A stretch of DNA of 64,000 bases from Guadua angustifolia (taxonomy: Eukaryota; Streptophyta; Magnoliopsida; Poales; Poaceae). Both the position numbers and the translations under genes were made by a program. Under the pieces are notes generated by a model. That model did not search any database, was not told where the DNA came from, and saw nothing but the letters and a program-made list of their open reading frames with translations. Positions 55,952-64,000 of the stretch are shown in pieces; the stretch's first letter is position 1; the number at the start of each line of letters is the position of its first letter. The DNA lies in assembly GCA_036346375.1 (NCBI GenBank), contig CM070512.1, forward strand, positions 40,904,466 to 40,968,465, read 5' to 3'.

Positions 55952-57332
55952 ATGGATCCTTCCTGGTACTTTGGTGGCCAGCCTGTGAACCAATCAGCTG
56001 GGTTCCCTTCTTACACCCCAACAACTGATGACCAACCCATGAACCATCCATCTGCGTTCCCATCCTACAATCCTCCAACTGGTGGCCAACCTGTGAACCA
56101 ACCAGATGGTTTCCCTTCGTACACCCCTACAATTGATCTGGAACAACAGTGGGTGGAGCATAAACAGTACTCTTGCACAATATACCCTACATGACATGTT
56201 TTATTTCAGTCAACACACAAGGAATATCCTCATCTATCTATGTTTGTTTCTACAATGTGATGCAGGCTGTTCAAGGTGACCCGAATTCAGCAAACCTCCT
56301 TGCCCGCCGCTTGCCCCTATTTGGTCTGGAAAGCAGAAACCACGGGCCAAGAAGATCTCAAGGAGAGATAAGAACTTCAGTGTGAGTGAGGATATAGTTC
56401 TGTGCTCTGCTTACCTCAATGTCAGCAAAGATCCCATAGTCGGTGCGAACCAGGCCAGTGAAGGTTACTGGAAGAGAATCCACCAGTATTTCCACACCCA
56501 CAAGGACTTCGAGTCCCACAGGAGTCAGGAATCCCTCCAACATCGATGGACTAGTATCCAGAAGGAGACATCAAGATTCTGTGGCTTCAAGGCTGAACAA
56601 GACCGACGCATGGAGAGCGGGAAGACCGACGATGATAGGGTATGGGCTCCTCTATGTGTTCAATCATTACCTACTATGTTAAACCCATAATAGTTGTTAA
56701 CATTTCTTCTTTTGCAGGTGCGTGACGCCATGAAGCAGTTTGAGGGACAGGTCGGTCATCAATTCCATTACGTGCACTGCTGGTACATTCTTCGGCATGA
56801 GAAGAAATGGAATGACTGGATGTCAGGGTCAGTCGAAGTGGCTGGTGGAAAGAAGGCAGCACATACCCCTGGATCCAATGACAAGGCTAGTAGTGGAGGA
56901 GCACCTGACTCTATGGTTAGGCCAATTGGGCGTGATGCCGCTAAGAAACGTCGGAGCGAGACTGGTGGGTCTTCTTCATCCTCGGCCTGCCTAGAGGTAC
57001 TCCAGAAGATGACTGTTAATAGAGAGGTGTCAAATCAGCATCGTGCCTCCAAGGTGGACAACATACATATTCGTCGTTGAACAACAGAAACTTGCATTGA
57101 AGGAGAAGCATTTGACCTTACAACAGGAGCTACAAGATATGCAACGAAACAAATTGACATGCAACGGACACAGCTAGAGCTTCAGATGAGAGAGTCAGCA
57201 GCCAGGGAGAGGGAGAGGGAGGAGCGAATCATGTTGATCGATGTCGACAAGGTGCCAGAATGGCAGCGGCAATACTTCCTCGACCTGCAGATGGATATTA
57301 TCAACAGGCGTCGCAACAATGGCAGCACTTAG
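55952..57332 (+). pseudogene. PIF/Harbinger ORF1 (Myb-like DNA-binding protein), decayed
   Basis: ATG 55952 starts an N-terminal part with three imperfect repeats of about 18 residues (GGQPVNQSAGFPSYTPTT and variants). A frame change near 56270-56340 precedes the Myb/SANT-like part: DKNFSVSEDIVLCSAYLNV, GYWKRIHQYFHTHK, SLQHRWTSIQKETSRFCG (56370-56580). A predicted intron (56643-56717) is followed by a NAM-associated-like C-terminal half (YVHCWYILRHEKKWNDW). Another frame break lies near 57075. The end, MLIDVDKVPEWQRQYFLDL to TAG 57330-57332, is typical of Ping/Pong/PIF ORF1. This protein helps the transposase bind DNA or enter the nucleus. It is convergent with the transposase at 59064-60470. 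Confidence 0.8.
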
Positions 57333-59063
57333 AACCTGTTGATCCTGCATATGGATATGTGAACAGTTTATGTTGATCCTGCATATAGATATGTGAACTG
57401 TTTGGTTGAACTCGTTTATGTTCTCAGAAACGCACGCTTTATGTTCTGTCGGTTCATGCGTTGAACTATTAATATTTAATTAATAATATATTTTGGTTGG
57501 ATTCCATGTCTCTTGGTTTATGAATCAATCGTTTTGTTTAATATTTGGTTGGACTCCATGTCTCTTGGTTTATGAATCAATCGTTTTGTTTAATTCCCAA
57601 CATATACATAATAAGATTTTGTTTCTTCTTTTTAAAATTAACTAATGCTCCATGCACCGCCACACAAAGGGTCATTACTAGCGGCTCATCCTCGATGGTT
57701 TTGATCTTCCCGATGGTTCACTAGTTGCGCGATAAACATGCAATGAAAATTTAAGGCGAGAGTGTCGGGCCTTCTTGAGAGATCCAAATCAAGATTGAAA
57801 GTATACAATCTGAAACCAAACACAAACACATCTAGAAACAAGAAAATGGAGTCCGAATGATCTTCTCTTCTCATTCTCCGTGTTTAAAAGCATACAACAA
57901 CTCGAGTTGGTTACACTTTCGTTAAAGTGAAGATTCTACAAAGAAAGACTGAAATTATCAAGAGTAAACGACAAAGCTAGTTTCAGTAGCTACAAGAAGA
58001 ACGAAGGGTAACTTCGCCACCGCTTGTTTCCGATCTTCCCACCACCTCTGTTATCAAGTACATAAAATCAGCAGATGAAAAGGTATTCAGCAGAAGAATA
58101 CGATCGTCACCGATGACTCCGAGGTAATCTCCCTTTTTCAATCATTTGTTGCAACAGTTCTTTGTGAAGTATAGATAAAATGTACTCCAAAAAACAATAG
58201 CTTGCACCTTATTGGGAGAATGCACGAAATCGAGGGCAAACAATCAAACACATAATAAGAGGTGTATCTCTAGAATTCACCTAGCGATATTTGCTTAGTT
58301 TGCGGTGATAATAAATCTGAAATTATTTAGCATGCAAATGAGTATAAGTAAACCACCACACTGAATAAATTTCTCATGCCATTATTATATGTACAGACAA
58401 GTACAAGCAATGTAGTAAATCATGATGGTCTTATTCAGCCCACATAAACCACATTTGATCCTCGGTTTTACATGCTAGTACCACAAACTGGTCTTAAAAA
58501 AAAGCAGTGGGGAGAGGAAAAACATTCACACTTATCTAATTATAAATTATTTTAAATTAAACACAAAACATACAAACTAGATTCTCAATATGTCATTTCT
58601 AGAGTTTTGGGATAAATATTTTGTTAATTTCACTATCCTACCATATGTTTGAAAAATCCCCAATAAGGAGGGATATAGCATGCATTACGAGCAAGGAATC
58701 AAGTGCGGTGAATACCTACCAAATTTTCTAGACACTCACCAATCTGGAGAAAGGTCAAAATTCTACTAATTACAGTGAGTCCCGATTATAGCGTCTATGT
58801 TAACCAGATTAGAAGTTTTTGGCGAGATAGAATTATACATCGTTAAATAAGATCTTAATACAAAATGCTAATACTATTTGTTAGTTTAACATTACAAGAT
58901 TATCTTTGAATGACGAGAAGTATTATCACCGATTACATGAATGCCTATTCTGTTTGCAGAAAGTAATACATACATGCATCTATTAATATAAATGAATGTT
59001 TGTAGAAAGTAATACATACATGCATCTACCCAAATAAGGAGGGTTCAAGGGCTTTGTCACAAA
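57333..59063. other. Non-coding interval with two tandem duplications
   Basis: No gene. A 52-bp unit is repeated in tandem at 57490-57541 and 57542-57593 (GGTTGGATTCCATGTCTC), with one or two changes. A 32-bp unit is repeated at 58951-58982 and 58997-59028 (AGAAAGTAATACATACATGC). The rest is AT-rich and presumably internal to the PIF/Harbinger element. Confidence 0.5.
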
Positions 59064-60470
59064 TCATTCGGCTCCGTACTTAGCCCAAACGTGCTCGATC
59101 AAATCGGCCTGAAGCTTGAAAGTGCCCTGGTCGGCTCTCGATTTCTTTGTGTCGGGCAATGAGCTCATCGATTTGAGGGACATTCCTATTTGGGAGAAGT
59201 CTAGGAGCTGAGGAACCTTCGTAGTCCTCCATACGTAGCAGAGGCATTTCACGTTCATGTTCAACTGTCATGTTATGTAGAATGACAATGCAGTCCATTA
59301 TGTACTTCAAGTCCTCGGGATACCAAAACCTTGCTGGTCCCTTGCATATAGCAAACTTTGCTTGTAGCACTCCAAATGCACGTTCTACGTCCTTTCTGTA
59401 CTCCTGTTGCTTCTGTGTGAAGAGTCGTTGCTTTCGACTCAAAGGCTGTCGAATACCCTTAACCAATGTGGCCCAATCAGGGTAAATTCTATCGGCTAGA
59501 TAGTACCCCATCTCATATTCATTTCCATTCACGATGAACTTCACCGAGGGCGTTGTTCGATGCTATGTCATCAAATCTACAGAGATCGATGCAGACATTA
59601 ATGTCATTCGATGATCCAGAAGCCCAAAAATGCATGCCATATCCATAGGTCCCACCAAGAATGACTTCAAGAATCATTGTTGGTTTTGTATATGTCCTTT
59701 AAAAACCCTTGCCAAGCTAGGGCATTTCTCCCACGCCCAATGCATGCAATCAATGCTTCCGATCATGTTGGGGAATCGCGACTCTCAACCATCGCCACAG
59801 ACCTTGAATGTCCCGAACAGGGACGCCTTAGGTCTTGTGTGCGAAAAGAAAAACTATGTCGCGAACAAAGTGTTTGTGCTCTCAATTATAGTGGACTCTC
59901 CCATGCGGACATCTTCGTCTAATTGATCTGCTGGGCAACCATAAGCTAGCATACGCAAGCAAGCCGTCACCTTTTGGATCGGAGTGCAACCCATCTTCCC
60001 GACTGCATTTGGCTTTTTGCCGAAGTATTGGTTGAGTTGGGCCACACGAAGTAATACGCAAGAACAAATCACGTGTCATTCGGAACCTGCAAGAACCCAA
60101 CGATAATTAATTTTCCAATGGGCGGACCTAGTTAACTGGACTTCAAATGACAAGGCCGATGATGTTGGAGACTAACCTCCTGCGGAACATGTCTTCTGTG
60201 TACACTGGATTTTGTGTGAAATAGTCCTCGAATATACGCTCATGGCCTTGTCGCAGACCCGAAGCACAGGTTGACGGCCAACAACCGAACCACGCCGTAC
60301 TCTATGGGATTCCTCGGCTGTAATTTGGTGAAGAGTTATGGCGGCAGCTTGTTCTTCCTCTTCGCTAGAATCATCGGATTCATCGAACGGCAGAACCGCA
60401 TGAGACGATCGCCATGCTCGGCCACGCTTAACTCTCAACAAAATTGGGCAACAGATGGTTGAACTAGTTT
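59064..60470 (-). pseudogene. PIF/Harbinger transposase (DDE_4 type), decayed
   Basis: On the minus strand the N-terminal exon (about 60470-60180) ends in YTEDMFRRR. After an intron (about 60178-60082) it continues FRMTRDLFLRI, QNLNQYF-like and GCTPIQKVTACLRMLAYGCP (60072-59980), then DEDVRMGESTIIES. A DCMHWAWEKCP-type Asp motif is readable near 59745-59770. The C-terminal half (59544-59080) has GYYLADRIYPDWATLVKGI, KDVERAFGVLQAKFAI and MDCIVILHNMTVEHE. The true family end (DLIEHVWAKYGAE, stop near 59064) is in another frame from about 59110. Frameshifts near 59830, 59700 and 59560 and stops make it inactive. It would be the partner of ORF1 at 55952-57332. Confidence 0.85.
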
Positions 60471-62379
60471 GATAGGGAGCCCGCAACAATCAGTCAAATG
60501 ATGCAAGGTCACATGCGCGTCAGAGCTATGCAATTTAGCAAATGTGTTCAGAGCTAAACAATGTTCCAACATTGCGCTGCTCAGGAGCTATGCGATTTGG
60601 ACTCACCACTTGGTTTCGCAGAAATTTTCTCGGCCGAACGACCTTGCACTGCACTGGTCGGGCCGAAGCGATGCTGCGTGACCCGCGGCCGGCGAGGGAC
60701 GCGAGCGCCGGCGGCTAGAGCACGGAAGGAAGCAGAGTCAAGCGTCGTGATGAAGCGGTCGGTTCGGTTTGGGCTTGTCGCATCGCATGACGCGGACTCA
60801 ACGACCCAAGTCTTTTGGCGTCGCTTATTCACGTCTTCCGGAGAGGCTAGAAAAATCCACCTCTGGGTCGCAGCTCGCACGCAAAAGGCCCAAATGCACA
60901 TTCATTTTTTCAAACACTGCTGGAGAAGGTCTAAGGCGTGGGAATGCGCATCGTGATTCAGGACGAGAAATTTTGGGATTGTTTGGTGTAACGATAAAAT
61001 TACTTCACTAAACTTAAATAAAATTTATTGTTGTTAAAATTTGATCATCAAATTGGCTATATTGTTTAGAAAATGAGCTAAAGTACAGAGAAGGAGAAGG
61101 ACAATCTTGCTAAAATTTGGTAACAAACCAAATAGTTACTAAAGATAAATATTAGTAACCATTGAAAAAGCAAACTAAACCAGCCCTTTGTACCAGCGAC
61201 TGTGACAACAGCAAAAGTCAAAATGGCATGGCATGCACTTAGGAGGACATGGTCAATGGCGCAAAGATAAGGTGTAGTCCTTAGGGACTAAAGTTATGCG
61301 GTCGTGCATGAGCCTTTCAATCCAAAAGCTACAGATCATATCTTCCGAGAATACTAAAGCAAAAGCGTTGTACTGTAGCAGATACTATAGCAACACAAAA
61401 ATTTGGACCACAGACTGTCTCGATTGAATGACCGAGGCAGGCAGTCATATGCCTATTGCATGGGATCCTTATCCCGATCAGTGTGATACCAACTGCCCTC
61501 AAAGACTCTTCCTCGTTTTACCGAAAGAAAAGAAATGAAAAAACAAGTACAAACTATCAGAAGTGAACATTGGAGATAGTTGTATCATTTCATAGAACCA
61601 TATAAAGTTTGCTCATAAATTTTATAGAAGTCAACTATGATACAAACAGTCTTGATAGGTTGAGCCATATGTTAGTGCAAAACGAATAATCTTATTCGCA
61701 CGTGGATTACGGATGTCATCGAGTAGGGTGTGTGGCTACATGACTAATGTAGACCGGCCATGTTGAATTCACTAAAGGGCATGTTTGTTGCCTCTCAATT
61801 TCAGTAATTTTAAACTATGGCTTCTCGCAAGGTTGTGAGGTCTTTAGTTTTTGGACGCGACTAATGCTACAAATCACGTAGTAGTCACACGGCGCTTCAC
61901 CCCAACGAAGTATTATCTTCTCATCTTTCAAGATAAAAGTGAGGACACCTAAGTCATTTTCTCTCATACCTTTCTCGATTTCAACGCAACCTTAATTTTT
62001 GTGCAAAATCGAAATATACCTTATATTTTTTGACAGACAGAATACCATGTTAGTAGAGTAATTTTGATTATAGATATAGCAATTCCATTTTTATGTAACA
62101 TGATTAGATCTTTTAAAACAAATTGGAGTTCCACCGTATCAACTTCAATAATTTTTGGCTCTTTAAGCTTGCAGTACTTAGACAAGTTCATCACAACTTG
62201 CCACAGAAATATATTGAACATCCTTCTGCAAAAAAAATAAGTACAAAGAACATTCAAAAGTACAGGAAACATTTAACTGAGACATTACAAAAATATTGAG
62301 CTTGCCGAAGATACATAACAGATTGGAACAGTTGCTTCGTCCTAAGTAATCAATGATACATCCACAGCTCCTAGTCAGC
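60471..62379. other. Intergenic sequence between the PIF transposase and ARF1 copy B
   Basis: No gene supported. A GC-rich block (60560-60960) has overlapping frames on both strands without domains; it may be the 5' end of the PIF element. An AAACTAAACCAGCCCTTTG word near 61170-61190 resembles a PIF-type terminus, but no left partner was found. 61200-62379 is AT-rich and includes the 3' flank of ARF1-B. Confidence 0.3.
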
Positions 62380-63821
62380 TCAAGCCTACAAGTGCTGACA
62401 ATAGATTAATATAGTTGAAGGGGCAACAAGTCTGCACTAGGATTTTGAACAGGCAACTATTTCCTATCATGGAAGCAAAATACTCAGCAGAAATAGAAAG
62501 TGCGCCGTAATTATCACCAAAAACATTAAACATCACAGTAGAATTGCAGAACATGAAGATATCAAAAAATGAACAGAGAACGGATTGTGCATACCTTGCT
62601 AGCAATGTTGCTGGACAGCCAGTCCAGGCCCTCGTACAGACCCTCACCAGTTGTCGCACAAGTGCTCTGTATGTACCTGTCAGAACAAAGACCAGATTGA
62701 AATTAAGGGTTTGCAGGAAATTAAGTCTGCAAGTTGCATCAATAATGCTACAGCAGCTGATCAGTTAAGTCACAAATAGAAGCATCCTTATAGTTCAACA
62801 GGAAAGCTCATGAGTGGCTTACACATGGATTTTAATCTATATCTACAGCAAACACAGAAAAGAAAAGCAAGTACATGTAGTCCTTATTTACCAGTGTCGC
62901 TGGCGAAGGGAATGTAGTCCAAGCTTATCAGTAATCTCAGCGGCATTCATAGCATTTGGGAGATCTTGCTTGTTGGCGAAGACAAGCAACACAGCGTCAC
63001 GTAACTCATCCTGTCCACAATTTCAAGTTAATTTCATTCAATATAGTTGCACAAAATTGGCACTTTTAGTACAAAATGTTTCTGTGATGTTTCTCCAAGA
63101 GAATTTTTACAGTAAAAATACCACTTTCCCATCCTAAAGCAAAATTTCCCAAAAACTACTAGACACTAACCAAAGAACACTATTCTCAAGGAAAGGGCCA
63201 GCCCACTTGTTACATATAGAAATTTCCCAAACAAGGAAATAGAAAGACAAAGAGTTGAAGGCAATGCAAAACAAGTTGTGTGTCATATGGATGGATGTCA
63301 AATCAATTGCTTCATTGGTCAATAACTTGTTCAACTACGCAGGTGTCAAACAAAAGGACTGCTTAGTTAATCAATTGGTGTATCATGTCGATTTCAATAC
63401 CATGGCATGGTTCATCAATTAATTGTTATAGCACATGGATGGCATGATAGAGTAACCCATGAAAATAATCTACCTCATTCAGCATCCTGTGGAGCTCATC
63501 TCTGGCTTCAACAACACGGTCCCTATCATTGCTGTCCACAACAAAGATAAGACCCTGCGTGTTCTGGAAGTAGTGCCTCCAGAGAGGTCTGATCTGTTTT
63601 CACAAGCATGAAAAAAAAATGAGCCAAAACGTGAGAGAATAGCCTGTTCAGAGTTTAGGGGTAAAACAGATGTTAGCTATAGACCTAGTGCATCTATTGA
63701 TTGCATAACAGTGCATAATACTAAATACAAAACATTGCATTAGCTCATACCTTGTCTTGACCCCCGACATCCCAGACAGTGAAGCTAATGTTCTTGTACT
63801 CGACGGTTTCAACATTGAACC
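62380..63821 (-). CDS. ARF1: ADP-ribosylation factor 1 (ARF1-type small GTPase), copy B, exons 2-6 (exon 1 beyond the window)
   Basis: Minus-strand coding exons 63821-63751, 63593-63474, 63010-62892, 62676-62595 and 62385-62380 have exactly the same lengths (71, 120, 119, 82, 6) and phases as exons 2-6 of copy A. The peptide is identical to copy A where read, except CATTGEG for CATSGEG. Exon 1, with the P-loop and myristoylation glycine, must lie to the right of 64000, so intactness of the start is not shown. Synonymous differences are frequent and introns differ, indicating that the duplication is not very recent. It is a tandem duplicate in the same orientation. Confidence 0.95.
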
Positions 63822-63842
63822 CTGTATTCAAAGGAAATCAGT

Positions 63843-63868
63843 AAATATAAATATAAATATAAATATAA
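63843..63868. repeat. (AAATAT)n microsatellite in intron 1 of ARF1 copy B
   Basis: Four consecutive AAATAT units lie just upstream of the exon 2 acceptor on the minus strand. It is likely length-variable. Confidence 0.7.
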
Positions 63869-64000
63869 AACATCAAGGTTGTGACATAACTCATGCATAA
63901 GAAAAAATCACAATAGAGGCACCTTCAACATGCATTTGTTGATTCCAACTTTGTTGGATTCAACCTATGTAAATATCTAATTAAGCCCCTTTGTCAGTTA

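Noticed and set aside
60561..60956. 131-codon plus-strand ORF near the PIF transposase
   Set aside because: Overlaps an opposite-strand ORF of 106 codons in GC-rich DNA, with no domain in either.

Overview
This is nuclear DNA from a grass (Poaceae). The evidence is the grass-type retrotransposon LTRs, five kinds of CACTA (En/Spm) subterminal repeat, Tourist-like MITEs, and a six-exon ADP-ribosylation factor gene with a 5'UTR intron. Almost all of the window is transposable elements, many nested and decayed. The only intact host genes I can support are two copies of an ARF1-type small GTPase at the right side, both on the minus strand. I see no rRNA, tRNA, CRISPR or prokaryote-type system.

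Left part (1-22.4 kb). A truncated CACTA tail (C-terminal exon plus subterminal repeat array, 1-1045) and a second CACTA 3' end (to 2124) lie beside a clean three-level nest. A hAT element (2271-21684, near-perfect 8-bp target duplication, BED-type transposase on the minus strand) was hit by a Sirevirus-type Ty1/copia element (6453-21284, TSD TCTGG, two ~1.5 kb LTRs). That element carries gag, pol and an extra envelope-like ORF, and was itself hit by a 3.36 kb solo LTR (16128-19485, TSD TTTTA).

Middle part (22.4-50.5 kb). First comes a decayed CACTA gene with a Ulp1/C48-like peptidase domain on the minus strand. Next is a Ty3/gypsy element on the minus strand (28090-39073; ~3.1 kb LTR, decayed gag-pol, second LTR truncated at a CACTA remnant), then a 550-bp non-autonomous CACTA with perfect 3-bp TSD. 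A second Ty1/copia element (about 41.0-49.2 kb) is split by a solo LTR of the same gypsy family (43886-46911, TSD TAAAC). A 959-bp non-autonomous hAT (TSD CTTTCTGG) enclosing a hairpin MITE, and a Tourist-like MITE, complete this part.

Right part (50.5-64 kb). ARF1 copy A has all six coding exons (181 residues). Directly upstream, a Tourist-like MITE (TSD TAA) with a nested hairpin MITE abuts or overlaps its core promoter. ARF1 copy B is about 10 kb away in tandem; its exons 2-6 are inside the window and exon 1 lies beyond the right edge. Between them are a 175-bp-arm inverted duplication and a decayed PIF/Harbinger element (Myb-like ORF1 on plus, DDE transposase on minus, convergent).

The observations most worth a second look are: the leader-plus-intron architecture in front of the Sirevirus envelope-like ORF, with arrays of CCGGTC-type motifs; the long inverted duplication; the MITE nest at the ARF1 promoter; the exact 27-bp copy of an ARF1 exon inside its own intron; and the cluster of TGACGTCA and ACACGTGT motifs in the gypsy-family LTRs. 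I find no clearly new gene system. Identity values, ages and family names were not computed.
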